A stretch of DNA of 64,000 nucleotides from Crambe crambe (Eukaryota; Porifera; Demospongiae; Poecilosclerida; Crambeidae): the NCBI GenBank assembly GCA_963924555.1, contig OZ004593.1, positions 6,196,480 to 6,260,479 of the forward strand. The letters are read 5' to 3'. A program made the position numbers and the translations under genes. The notes beneath the pieces were generated by a model. That model did no database searches, was not told where the DNA came from, and saw nothing but the letters and a program-made list of their open reading frames with translations. Numbering within the stretch: position 1 is the first letter of the stretch; each line of letters begins with the position of its first letter. Below are positions 12,458 through 29,108 of this stretch, piece after piece.

Positions 12458-12861
12458 CATAGTTCCCAACTTTGAGAAACTAACTTCGGGGACACTAAAT
12501 TCTACCACAAGTCACACCTACTTTTGAAGTCCCGCCCCTGTACCACGCCCATATTCTGGCCACTGACTGAAGACAGAAGGACTCAAGAACTGTGGAGAAG
12601 AACAGTTTTCATGAACTGAATATTGGACCTTGTGCACTGTTGATTGATACATGCAGCTGTCTTAGCTCACTGCATTGTCTGAATGCTGTGCAGTCAGTGT
12701 GGTGCATTCATTAGTGACTGGTTATGCTGTTAAGTAAACAAACTACAGTAAAAACGAGCTTCCAGGACAAACAATAGGCAGTTTACACTTCCGTGGCGGG
12801 ACGGGACAGAGCTGATAAATCCGGGGCTGTCCCGGACGTTTCGGGACAGTTGGGAACTATG
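12458..12861. mobile_element. Nested MITE-like element, 404 bp, same family as its host
   Basis: Begins CATAGTTCCCAACT and ends with the exact mirror AGTTGGGAACTATG, flanked by the direct repeat AAAGCT (12452-12457 and 12862-12867). Its terminus resembles that of the surrounding element (CATAGGTGCCAACT), and both give 6-bp duplications. This indicates one family inserted into itself. Confidence 0.75.
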
Positions 12862-12986
12862 AAAGCTGTCAAACCTAACTAGTTATTTTGTAATGATGAC
12901 ATAAATGGGTGTGGTTAGTGGGTGTAGCTGGGATGTGGCCTGTGTGTCCCCAAAGCCAGTTTGAAAAGTTGGCACCTATGAGCTAC

Positions 12987-14514
12987 ATGTATGGGTAGCC
13001 TCGTACCCAGGCCCGCTTTTTTCGCGGGGTCTAGCTAGCAGTAGCTATATGGAACTCTGTATACTAATGCTGTCTATCAAGATCGAATATGGATATCAAA
13101 GACTGAAAGCTTTAGTGATCATAGGTGTGATCATTAAGGAAATCACATGCAGTTAGTACTGCACTGTGCTACATAAAGTGTGATCTTGAAAGTACAAACC
13201 AAAACTTGTGTACATGCCATTATAGCTACATAGACCATTAATTTTATTGATCATCATAACTTTAAATTTGTTACCATTTGTGCGATGTATTATCATGTAC
13301 ATTGCATTCTTCTAAGTATTATAGCTAATTGTTTCAGCCAAGCCAGGTGCTTTTCACAATGTATTTTACGGCCCAGATGTTTATCATTAATATAGTGTAA
13401 TAATAATAATACTATAAATTCAGTGGTCTTTGCTGTATAGGTAAGGGGTTGATCCATAGAATCTTGTATTGTGATGACCTTTACCAGATGGCATGTAAAG
13501 TCATAGTAGTATATCATAATTCATATTATAACAAACTGGTTAGGCTGTATTTCAGCATGTGTTGTACTGACTTTGGCAGACCATGTACACTTCCAGTTTA
13601 GCTAAATTAACCTGGACATAGAACATCAGCATCATTATAGCACTGTAGTTTTAATACAATCAATCAATTAAATGCAAGATTTTTAAGAGATGTGATAAAG
13701 ATGTCAATTGGTATTCTATCTACAAATAATCAGAGTATAGAACGTCCTGATTCTATGAGACTGTTTCACTGGAAGTGATCACATCTGATCTGATATCTAC
13801 TTGAAAGAGAAGGCAACATCATTATTAATCCATACCCTGAAAAGGTCAGGGTTCAATGTTTATAGTTATTTTTTTCATCTCCATCCAGATCCCTCACCAT
13901 GATGCAAGATTTGCTCATCATGGATTACAATTCAGGGGGCATGGTGAAAAATAATAATGCGGCTATATATATTATGACCTGAGGCCTCTTGAATCACAGC
14001 AAACAGCTCTAGTTGTTCCTCCAAATTAGGGATGTTAGGGATGCTCAAAAAAGACTTGGAAGGACAATTAAAAAATGGCTGCTGCTTATATTAGTGCATC
14101 TGTAGTTAGCAACATTGCATTAAGTGTGTGTCATGACCATGTAGATGCATTTGGCACACTGCTCTTGCCAATTAATAAATATTAACTACATGAAATTTGA
14201 TAATGCATTCCTGATGATTAGAGAGAGACTGTAAGATCTGATATTAATTTATGCACTGTAAGAATTGGCAGCGGAGTATTGTTTATCCTGGAAATAATGG
14301 CCCACCCTTATTGACCACTGTCAACCCTATAAGCACCAGTTAGCTGCACCACGACTGCACACCCTTTCAACACTCAATTAGCCACTAGCCATCATAGTCA
14401 GAGCAGGTATGGGTCTAGCTACTGCTTTCCAGCTATGTCATGATTGATTTTCGTAAACGCACAATTCAAGTATTGTGACCAGCTAATAAGCAATCAGTTT
14501 TTGACCGGACATCT
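12987..14514. other. Non-coding intronic stretch
   Basis: AT-rich, with no recognisable exon on either strand and no strong repeat seen. Confidence 0.5.
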
Positions 14515-15579
14515 AAACCTAACAGAAATAAGTCATTTGTCCTGTAAACCTGCCTACAGCAACCAAGAAAAACAAACCTAACAGAAATAAGTCATTTGTC
14601 CTGTAAACCTGCCTACAGCAACCAAGAAAAACAAACCTAACAGAAATAAGTCATTTGTCCTGTAAACCTGCCTACAGCAACCAAGAAAAACAAACCTAAC
14701 AGAAATAAGTCATTTGTCCTGTAAACCTGCCTACAGCAACCAAGAAAAACAAACCTAACAGAAATAAGTCATTTGTCCTGTAAACCTGCCTACAGCAACC
14801 AAGAAAAACAAACCTAACAGAAATAAGTCATTTGTCCTGTAAACCTGCCTACAGCAACCAAGAAAAACAAACCTAACAGAAATAAGTCATTTGTCCTGTA
14901 AACCTGCCTACAGCAACCAAGAAAAACAAACCTAACAGAAATAAGTCATTTGTCCTGTAAACCTGCCTACAGCAACCAAGAAAAACAAACCTAACAGAAA
15001 TAAGTCATTTGTCCTGTAAACCTGCCTACAGCAACCAAGAAAAACAAACCTAACAGAAATAAGTCATTTGTCCTGTAAACCTGCCTACAGCAACCAAGAA
15101 AAACAAACCTAACAGAAATAAGTCATTTGTCCTGTAAACCTGCCTACAGCAACCAAGAAAAACAAACCTAACAGAAATAAGTCATTTGTCCTGTAAACCT
15201 GCCTACAGCAACCAAGAAAAACAAACCTAACAGAAATAAGTCATTTGTCCTGTAAACCTGCCTACAGCAACCAAGAAAAACAAACCTAACAGAAATAAGT
15301 CATTTGTCCTGTAAACCTGCCTACAGCAACCAAGAAAAACAAACCTAACAGAAATAAGTCATTTGTCCTGTAAACCTGCCTACAGCAACCAAGAAAAACA
15401 AACCTAACAGAAATAAGTCATTTGTCCTGTAAACCTGCCTACAGCAACCAAGAAAAACAAACCTAACAGAAATAAGTCATTTGTCCTGTAAACCTGCCTA
15501 CAGCAACCAAGAAAAACAAACCTAACAGAAATAAGTCATTTGTCCTGTAAACCTGCCTACAGCAACCAAGAAAAACAAA
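14515..15579. repeat. Satellite-like array: 18 copies of a 59-bp unit
   Basis: The unit runs from AAACCTAACAGAAATAAGTC through CATTTGTCCTGTAAACCTGC to CTACAGCAACCAAGAAAAAC plus A. I count 18 head-to-tail copies with no difference between them by eye. There are no unique spacers, so it is not CRISPR-like. It lies in the presumed intron of receptor B. Confidence 0.95.
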
Positions 15580-15727
15580 AATAGGGAGGTGATCTCTGTA
15601 TGGAGGTCATGAAATGCCACTTTTGGAACACAACCAAGACTGGTCTTTATAGAAGGGTAGTTTCTGTCTAAGGCAGGTATCACTGTAGTTAGTTTGACAT
15701 GAAATGTTATCCTGTATAACTAATAAC

Positions 15728-15792
15728 AGGTCCGTGCTGTACTAACAGCAGGTGTCTGTGCTGTACTAACAGCAGGTGTCTGTGCTGTAGTT
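15728..15792. repeat. Short tandem repeat, about 24-bp unit, nearly three copies
   Basis: GTGCTGTACTAACAGCAGGTGTCT is repeated, the last copy partial. Just downstream, 15899-15990 reads open on the + strand (see findings). Confidence 0.75.
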
Positions 15793-16026
15793 AGCTACAG
15801 TGTAGTTGTTTCCCTGACCCCCTGCCCCCGGCCTAGCCACATGTATAGATTACATGGCAACTGTAGCTTACTCAGCACCAACTAACCTGTTGTTTTATAG
15901 ATCCTGGTACACTGCAAAATAATATACCATTGAGTCAGTATGAGCTATCAAACGGGCCACATTCAGCTGTAGAACTTACTAATCCACTCTGAATGAAGTT
16001 ATCTTCTTTGTTTTGTACTTCCTCAC

Positions 16027-18254
16027 TTTTCCCGAATTTTCACCGGAATGAGCTGTTTAATCATCCACACATATACACATTACACAGCCCACAAAAAGAC
16101 TTACCGTTGAAGCAGAGAACTGTTATCAATATGACAAATATCACAAAAATGATGAACACAACAGAAAGTACAACAGCTATGGCAATGATCTCTCCAGTGG
16201 AGAGTCCAGAGGACGCTGGAGGTGAGGTGGTTCCTAATAATAGCAATACAGCATGAATTGATGTACCATTATGGGACCCTAGCTTTGTTCCTTTGCCCTT
16301 TGCATGTCAGGCTAGTGATGAGGGGCAGTAGCTGAACAGCTGGTAAGCTTCTTTATTAATTTACCCTTGAAATTAGAGACTGACCTACAGAGTCATGCCC
16401 ATTTTAGTATCCAAGAAGCTATCAAGAAAGCATTTAATATCTGAATAAGAGTTCATAGCTCATTCTAGCAATGACTTCAGTTTTACCTTTCATCAGTTGT
16501 TAGTGGGACCCTTCAATCACTTTATGGAATGAATTTAAATGTGATATATTTCCAGAAAATAGGATAGAAAAGATCTCCTGTAGTAGTGGAGATTTTTCCT
16601 TTCATTTACCTGTTTGAGAGCATATTCCATCAGAACTAATGTCCTCTCTGATAGGTACAGAACCAATGGAGCCATCTTCCTCTCTATCATAAACGAGTAG
16701 TTCACCATAGCAGCCAACATGTGGTAGCCCTACCATCACTCCTTCTGAGTTGGTCCTCTCTATTTCACCAGTGATGTTGTCCACCCCCTCCACTTCACTC
16801 ACCAAGGTGTAGACACACCCACGAGCATCACTACCAGTGATGTAGCTGCACTGGATGGAATAGGTGCCATTCTCTACCAACAAGATACTAACTCCTTGGA
16901 CATCTGTAGTAACTTAAATAAACAGAGATGAACAAACAAAGAGTCACTCAATTATACTTTAGTATATCCATAGCTATATAATTACTTATTTTCACTGGAG
17001 CAGATTGACTACTTCCAATCACATTGGTGGCCATGATGAAATAGGTATACTGTGAGTTCTCCATCAATTCATCAGTCACAGCAACATTATGTGTGCTGCC
17101 GTTCCTTGAAAGTGAACTCTCACTCCTGTTTCCTTGTGAGTCCTCCAAGACTAATGTGTAGGTCATCACAGGATAGTCTGGACACTGCATGTTCTCCTAG
17201 AAAAGGATGGATGTTTATGTTTGTCTAATCAACTGATATAATGTTACGTTGAATAGCAACTTTTTACCATGAATGAGGCACTCAGGATCACTCCATTGGC
17301 AGTCTTGTTTAGAGTATGTTGCAATAAGTCTTCAATACCAGACAGATCCGGTAGAGATGGTAGACTCCTTGTCACTTCTTCACTGGGACTGCTAGCTCCG
17401 GCATCATTCAATGCTACAACATGGAAGCTGTAGACGTCACATGTCGGTGCTCTCCCTGTGCTGAAGTTATAGCTTTGTGTCTCTATACTTGGCACAATCG
17501 TTCTCTCAGAACTGGAACTGTTGACGTTAACTACTGCCAGGTTGAAAGTTACAGTCACTCCTTGCTCGATGCGTGAAGTCCAGCTAATCGTCAGAGAGCC
17601 GATACCATTCCCAGTGACCATCAGATCAGTAGGAGGAGAAGGAGGACCTAAGTCGTATAATTAATACTTGTACCTATAAGTAATTGACTAGTTCTTGCAG
17701 TTGCTATACAAGTTACATACATACGTACCATAAATAGTGGAAATAAATATACTTGTACCTATACTTGCCCAGCTATAATATGCATACCATAAATACTTAT
17801 ATTCACTTGGTGGCTTCGTAGGCCACTTATTAATGTAGTGCTATTTCGAGCTTCACAATCCACATAAGTTCGAAGGACAGTTGTAGAGTTGATGATCAGT
17901 TCAGATGATGATTCACCATACGATCTCACAAAGATGTTTTTGGAATTGAGTTGGATTATGTCAGTACTGTCACTAGAGGACAGCTCTCTTGATCCTGGTA
18001 TGAAGATGTTCCATCTTGCTAGACGAAATCCTTCACGTACTGAGCAGTTGAGTTCTACAAGTGATCCAACAGGAGCCACCACTTGTCTTGGGCCTGGCTC
18101 CACTACAAACACTGAGATGAAACACTGAGGTAAAAGCTGTTGCCAGCAGCTAGCTTGCAGTTGGTATAGCGCAATTAAGCTTACCTTCTCCTGCATAAAC
18201 TGTAATTATAAGATCTGCTATTATGGCAGTGAAAAAAATGCAGTACTTCATCAT
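16027..18254 (-). CDS. Receptor B: Ig-FN3-FN3-novel domain-membrane helix
   Basis: Minus-strand exons: 18254-18185 (signal peptide, MMKYCIFFTAIIADLIITVY then AGEG, phase 1), 18111-17788 (Ig-like, VFVVEPGPRQVV), 17647-17268 (FN3), 17196-16986 (second FN3, CPDYPVMTYTLVLEDS), 16912-16610 (novel domain, SIQCSYITGSDARGCVYTLV), 16233-16105 (membrane helix, IIAIAVVLSVVFIIFVIFVI). A possible 26-nt juxtamembrane exon is 16052-16027 (phase 1 to 0, donor gtgagg). Phases match receptors C and D throughout. Its own tail is not certain: the nearest matching tail exons are 11416-11215, together with a second membrane exon at 11593-11468, so B may splice to alternative membrane cassettes. Likely a single-pass plasma-membrane receptor; the ligand is unknown. 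Confidence 0.8.
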
Positions 18255-18466
18255 TCACACTTAGCTCTCTCAGCTTGAATCAATCCGTCATAATGCGCGC
18301 GCGTTTTACGAATCGTCGCGCGCGCGATCATGCGCCCATGCGCAGCGTGACAAGCTGACATGCGCAATGCACTTCAATCATAACGCTGTCGTATTCTGCG
18401 TCTTTCCTAACTTATTTTTTTTGGACAGAATCATGTCTGCGATAAGTTCCTAGTCCCTGATTATCA
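18255..18466. promoter_or_regulatory. Shared divergent promoter of receptors B and C
   Basis: Only 212 bp separate the two ATGs. The interval is CpG-rich compared with its surroundings, with GCGCGCGCG near 18296-18304 and CGCGCGCG near 18318-18325. It holds TGCGCCCATGCGCA (18331-18344) and a second CATGCGCA (18359-18366). The first is a version of a 14-mer also found upstream of PRPF38B and the MATH-BTB gene. It resembles the NRF1 site. Confidence 0.6.
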
Positions 18467-23507
<5,041 letters not shown>

Positions 23508-25338
23508 TCCCTTTACCTATTATAATACAGCATGTGGTATGGTGTGTAGCTAAGGAAACTGTTTTAGTGAGCAGTGCAGTTACAACTCTGGTATGTAACA
23601 ATTGCTGAAGTAGCTTTATCTCATACAATATCATTAATTTTTTATATCAGCTCTGAATTATCAAGCTATCAGTTCAGCTAGATGGATTTTCATAGTCTGG
23701 CGTGGCCGACCCTGCATGTATCATATATCCCTATGGGATCAAGAGATCAAAGGAGTAGCTACCATTAGGGCACTTGCCTCAGTTAAATTTTCATGGAAAA
23801 ACTAGTTCAGTGACTGAAGAGAGGTTAGCTAGCCATGTTGTTTAGCCCTCCTGTACATTTTAATTGTATGATCAGCAATAAGGGCAGGGCAGGTCAAAAA
23901 AAAATGTTTCCAAACACTAGCATGCAACCCCACCAAATCTTAGATTCCCTGGAGGTATAGGAAAGGATTTAGCGTAAGAGTCCGAGTAGAACATGTGAGG
24001 TCATTAAAGTAATGGCTAACTAATAATTAATTTCTACTGGGAAGAGAGAGAGATCTAATCAATTATTATAATGAAGTGGCCAAAACAATCTGAGGACTGT
24101 CACTCAAACTTACAACTCTCAAAGGTAGCTTTGTCTAGCTCCATCTTTAATGTGCTTCTTCAAATCTTCGACAAAAAGTGAAATAGCTACCATAACAACT
24201 TTATTGATTAGCTAGACATAACTACATTATAGGGGGAAATGTATATTTAATTTCAACATAGACTATTATCATAATTATACATGTGTGACATAGATATTGC
24301 ACATTAGCTCTACATAGCTACATCACATGACATGTCATGCCTCATACCAACAAAGTATGTATGCATCAAAAGGTGTGCATGCAAAAATGACACAAGAAAA
24401 GCTTAAAGATGTATTAAATGTACATAATTATCCTGGATGTAGACTAAATTTGGATTTTAATCTCACACAAGTTGTGCTTTTCTTGCAATGTTTATTAGAC
24501 CACAATATTAAGAGATTTAGCTAGTGCTATAGCTATAGAGACAGTCCAACCATAATTTATATGACAGAAGTTTGTGACAATTTCATCAAAGCATTGTTTG
24601 AGAAAGAGCTATATCTTGATAGCTATGGTTGCAACCAAGACGTCACAATGATTACTATTGGCAGTGTAAAAGATCCAATAGCCAATGTTCTATAGCCATT
24701 ATAGGTAGCTACGTAACTGCATGATTCAATAAAAATTATTCCTATATATGGAACTGAGTCGTCCAAGTTTTTGCTGTTCATCAGTTGTGAGGTTTTCAGT
24801 ATGTATGCACCCACCTCAGAAAGGAGAACTGAAAAGCTCTGATAAGTGACTTGCCATAATGGTATAGCTGGGATGCCAAAAGGAATAATGGTCTTTTTAA
24901 ACTGTAATAAATCATCTATTCCTTTTTAGAGGTAACTCAATTAAAGGTGGACTAATTAACACAACAACTTTAGACAGCAGACAAAGCTTGCGTCGTAGCC
25001 ATGGGAAAGTGCATGGTCATAGACTGCAGACAAAGCTTCCGAAAGTCTGTAATACCTTAAGCTGGGTTTGGTCTTATATGCATGCATGCATGCATGGTTG
25101 TACAATAGTATATAGCTAATAAGAACTTGCTATCAATAGAGCAGGGAAATTATAATTATACTTGTCACTAGTTAGCTATACTTGTGTGTAACTAGATGAC
25201 CTTCAAGGTCCACTGATTGGAATTAGAAGAATGTAATCATAGAGCTTCTTGAAAAAAAGCTGACCTGTAGCAGCTGCTATAGCTAGTTAATTAATAGGAA
25301 AATAGTGGCTACCATAGCTAGCTATGCGTACAACAAAG
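23508..25338. other. Non-coding stretch between receptors C and D
   Basis: Holds the 3' flank of C and the promoter side of D. AT-rich, with a short GCATGCATGCATGCATG run near 25079-25095 and no exon I can support. GCAGACAAAGCTT recurs at about 24977 and 25027. Confidence 0.6.
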
Positions 25339-28318
25339 ATGAAGTGGTTCTCAGTTCTTACTATAATATCCACCATGACTAACTTATCAGTTTCAATCAA
25401 TTCAGCAGAAGGTGACTTAACTATTATAGAGTATATACCTAATGGAGATAATGTAATGCTCCTATAGCTATAAGAAAAGGAAACTGCATGTGTATATAAT
25501 GTCAATGAGACTTCAGCTACAGAGAAAGATGCATGCTTGATACTTGCATGCATGGCTATACCATGCAGATAGCTGACTCTATTGAAGTCAGTGCATTTAC
25601 ACGGTCGGTTGCTACTGTACTTGCTAGTGATATCTCATACCTATAATATTATACAGTGTTTGCGATGGAGCCAGGTCCAGGGCCTGTGGTAATTCCTGTT
25701 GGATCTCAAATAGGGCTCACTTGCTCAGTATTCAGGGGATTCGAAACAGCTGGTTGGATGGTATCCATACCAGGAAAGGGAAAGTTCTCCTCTCAGAATA
25801 CAGTTCACCAGCCAGTACTGGAGGAGCATGGCATCTCAGAAAGAAGATCAAACAATGGCTCCACTTCAGTGCTGATCATAAAAGCTATGCAAGTGGACGC
25901 CTTGGAGTATGTCCACTGTGAAGCCATCAATTTATCCTCTTTCCAGATGATAATAAGCACACAAGTTGATGTAACTATTTATGGTAAGTGAGCTAAATAA
26001 AATCATGCAATAGCTAGCCATGAGAAAACTATTTAGCTAGTACCTTATTGGCTATACAGTCTTTATTCTTTGAATTCAATAATTGTTACTCATTACTTCT
26101 AGCAATGGTTATAAAACTAACTTAATCTGTGGATCTATTATCATTATATCTTGTAGGTCGACCTTCGTCTCCCAGCAATGTAACCATCTCTGAAAATGGC
26201 ATCAACTCAGTTCAGGTTCGCTGGTCGTCCCCCATCATTCCAGGAGTGACTCTGTACTTCAACCTAATCATCACCAACCTAAATTCTTCCAACAATGAAG
26301 CTACAAACCTGTCAACACATCAACAGCACTATGTTTTCACAGCCAACAGAGAGCCGATATCAGCATGCAATGTCTACACCTTCCAAGTAACTGCAAGGAA
26401 TCATGCAGGAATTGGTGATCCAAGTGAGATAATTTCCAAGAGTCTCCCCTCACTACCGCAGATATCCATTGTGGAGGACTCTGTACAGCATTCATTAGTC
26501 AAGATAGCAGATGGTGTCACTCTGAGTGTTCATTTTAATGTGAGTTGAGCTGCTACTTAACATAATTCTATTTACGATCCTGGCATTTCTGCCATTAGGA
26601 GATCTCCACATGTCCTGACTACCCAGTGATGAACTACCTATTAGTCCTGGTCAATTCTGAAGGAGAAAAGGTTGCCGAGGAATCATTATCACCTCCCAGG
26701 CAAGCCAGCAGGATGCTGAGCATTGCAGTGATGGATGAGCTAATGGAGGACTCACTCTATTCTTATTTTGTCGTGGCAACTAATGTAATAGGGAACACCA
26801 CATCTTCTCCAGTGGCTATAGGTAAGATTGACTCTCAGAATAGTTATACATTTTTACTCTTCGATCCTCACAGTCACCACAGATGTCAAAGGAGTTAATA
26901 GCACCTACTCCACCCAGTGCAGCACCTACTCCATCCAGTGCAGCTACATCACTGGTAGTGATGCTCGTGGGTGTGTCTACACCTTGGTGAGTAAAGTGGA
27001 GGGGGTGGACAACATCACTGGTGAAATAGAGAGGACCAACTCAGAAGGAGTGGTGATAGGACTCCATAATGCCAGCTTCTACAGTGAAATACTGGCCCAT
27101 GATTGGGAGAGGGACGACACCATTGGGACCTTACCTATCAGGGGACACATTGCCACTGTTGATAAGTGCATTCCTCCAAAAGGTAGCTATATAGTTCTAC
27201 AGCTCTATGCTAACTTGCTACACAAAATCTTAGCTCTGCCTCATATGACTAACTATACATTATCAATATCCCCTGCAGGTTCTTTATCCCTCCTTGTCCT
27301 TACCATTTCCATTGTCCTTCCACTGTTTCTCTTACTTGTCATTGTGGCAGTCATCACTGCTGCATTGATAGTTACCAAGAAAGGTACCAGCTCAGCAATG
27401 AAGTGTTGAATGATGATGATAGCTAATATTTTGATAATCTAGGTCGTAGTAGCAAAGTTGATGTTGAGAAAAAGAGGAAACAGCAGGTCAGTGAGATAGA
27501 CTAAAAGCAGGCCAAGGTACACAAGGCTAGTGAGTGAGATAGAGGAATATTATCTAGCCAAATTGTGATTAGTTATGGAGCAACCCCATACCCTTAAAAC
27601 ACAAACGCCAGCTAGCTACTAATAAAACAATAATTGCCAATGTGACTACGTAAAATATCACCCTATATAGTTGTGATACTACTATTCTCTATGGGACATG
27701 CTCAGTAGCTACATAATAAAATAGAATATTAAGTCATAATGCCAATTATTATTATGCATTTACTATAGGAAATGGAAGATGCTGTGTACAATACTCTGGA
27801 CACCAACAGAACATCACTAAACACAACCGAGCTGAATGAGCCTAGATATGAATGCTTGGACCAGGTATAAGATGAACCACTTTATCAGCTCCTGCAGCTA
27901 TTACCTATACCTATCCAACTAGAGATGTGTAGAATTAATTAAAGGACAACTTTTCTCCTCTAATCAGGACACTTTTTCCCCAATCCTTCAAATTGAGATG
28001 TTCCTAACTTAGTCTTCAAATTGATCAGTCAGTCCAAGTGAATACTCCCCCTTTTTGCAAGTTTTGTTTATTTGTCAACATTATCATTTGATTCCCTTAT
28101 TCCCTTGCTAGAGTCCAATCTACCACATATTGGAACATAGCAAGGACTCAAGACCCACCAACAGACCCGAGGACACAGCCATGAACACTTCCTGTCCACC
28201 AGACAGGAACACTGCCTGGAATAATAATAATATAGGGACGAAAGACTACGCAGAAATTTCACCTCCACATCAGCCAGCTGCTACTCAAATCGTGTACGCA
28301 GAAATCACACCATTATAG
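25339..28318 (+). CDS. Receptor D: Ig-FN3-FN3-novel domain, membrane helix, ITAM/ITIM-like tail
   Basis: Nine exons join in frame to 588 residues: 25339-25411 (signal peptide, MKWFSVLTIISTMTNLSVS), 25657-25983 (Ig-like, VFAMEPGPGPVV), 26157-26539 (FN3), 26599-26821 (second FN3, CPDYPVMNYLLVL), 26874-27182 (novel domain), 27279-27383 (helix LPLFLLLVIVAVITAALIV), 27443-27486 (basic juxtamembrane), 27769-27864, 28112-28318 to TAG. The tail has VYNTL, RYECL, IYHIL, DYAEI and IVYAEI; the last two are separated by 12 residues, within the looser ITAM spacing, and IVYAEI alone fits the ITIM pattern. No kinase. In the novel-domain exon a 21-bp in-frame tandem duplication gives STYSTQC then STYSIQC. 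The role as a signalling surface receptor is inferred from architecture only. Confidence 0.87.
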
Positions 28319-29108
28319 GTAGCCAGTACTATGACATTATCATTATAGCAAATCACTTATTGCACTGTGAAACCAAGTATAGTTTCATATACCACTTCTT
28401 TTCCCTTTTTGATTGAAGATTGAAGTTCCGTGTTCCCGTATAAGCTGGAACATACACATGCAACACATTCACAAGGTACCCATTTAATCATTGTCCTCTT
28501 ATTAGTGCTTTTTAAAAATTATCCAAATACTTGCAAGTCTTCCCATTCATCATGCAACAAATTCCAAGTGCCTATTTATGTTCTACCACTTTAAAAACAC
28601 CAATCACACACAGACCAACTACACCAAATTATGACAGCTCAGTGTACTTCCACATAATTATGACAGTTCCATGTATGTACCTCCACATAATTATGACAGT
28701 TCGGTGTACCTCCACATAATTATGTCCCAGGTTGCATATATAATGAGATTTTGCCATTAGTTAGTAGCCGTCTGCACAACCAATTATACATCATGCCAAT
28801 AATTACAGCTGTCAGTAATGAGCTAAGAATGAAACAGTCTACATAGCTAATATTATACATCATTACAAAAGCACTATGGCTATGTTCATTATGAGTTAAG
28901 AATGAAGCCGTCTCCACAGAGACTTCAAACAGATATGGCCATAGCTGTACCAGTTATGAGCCAAGAATGAAACCATCTGCACAGCTAGACTAAAATATCA
29001 TTTCAAAAGCCAATCAGATATGGCTGGGTAATTCGGCCACTGCCTACTCTTTAATTACCAGAGTAGTCTGTGTATTAATGTGTAGCTTACATGTGTTGCA
29101 TTTAGCTT
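28319..29108. other. Non-coding stretch between receptor D and PPIL4, with degenerate tandem repeats
   Basis: Two repeat families are visible. CACATAATTATGACAGTTC-type units lie at about 28630-28725 (three copies). Units of about 70 bp containing GAGCTAAGAATGAAACAGTCT lie at about 28815, 28889 and 28958. No exon is seen; the 3' ends of the two converging genes must lie here. Confidence 0.6.

Larger units (their letters stand above)
12192..12980. mobile_element. MITE-like element, 789 bp, with 6-bp target duplication
   Basis: Terminal inverted repeats CATAGGTGCGAACT (12192-12205) and its near mirror ending GGCACCTATG (12967-12980). Direct AGCTAC duplications flank it (12186-12191 and 12981-12986). 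The termini also share TGTCCCCAAA-type subterminal sequence. It contains no transposase-like frame and lies in the intron between the two groups of receptor B 3' exons. Confidence 0.7.

Noticed and set aside
14515..15579. CRISPR-like array
   Set aside because: The units are directly adjacent and identical with no unique spacers, in an animal genome. It is a satellite-type tandem array.
15890..15920. Minus-strand mini-exon (TGTACCAGGATCTATAAAAC) as the tail of receptor B
   Set aside because: In the phase required after 16105 it ends after five residues, and in phase 0 it does not lead to a known tail; not supported enough to annotate.
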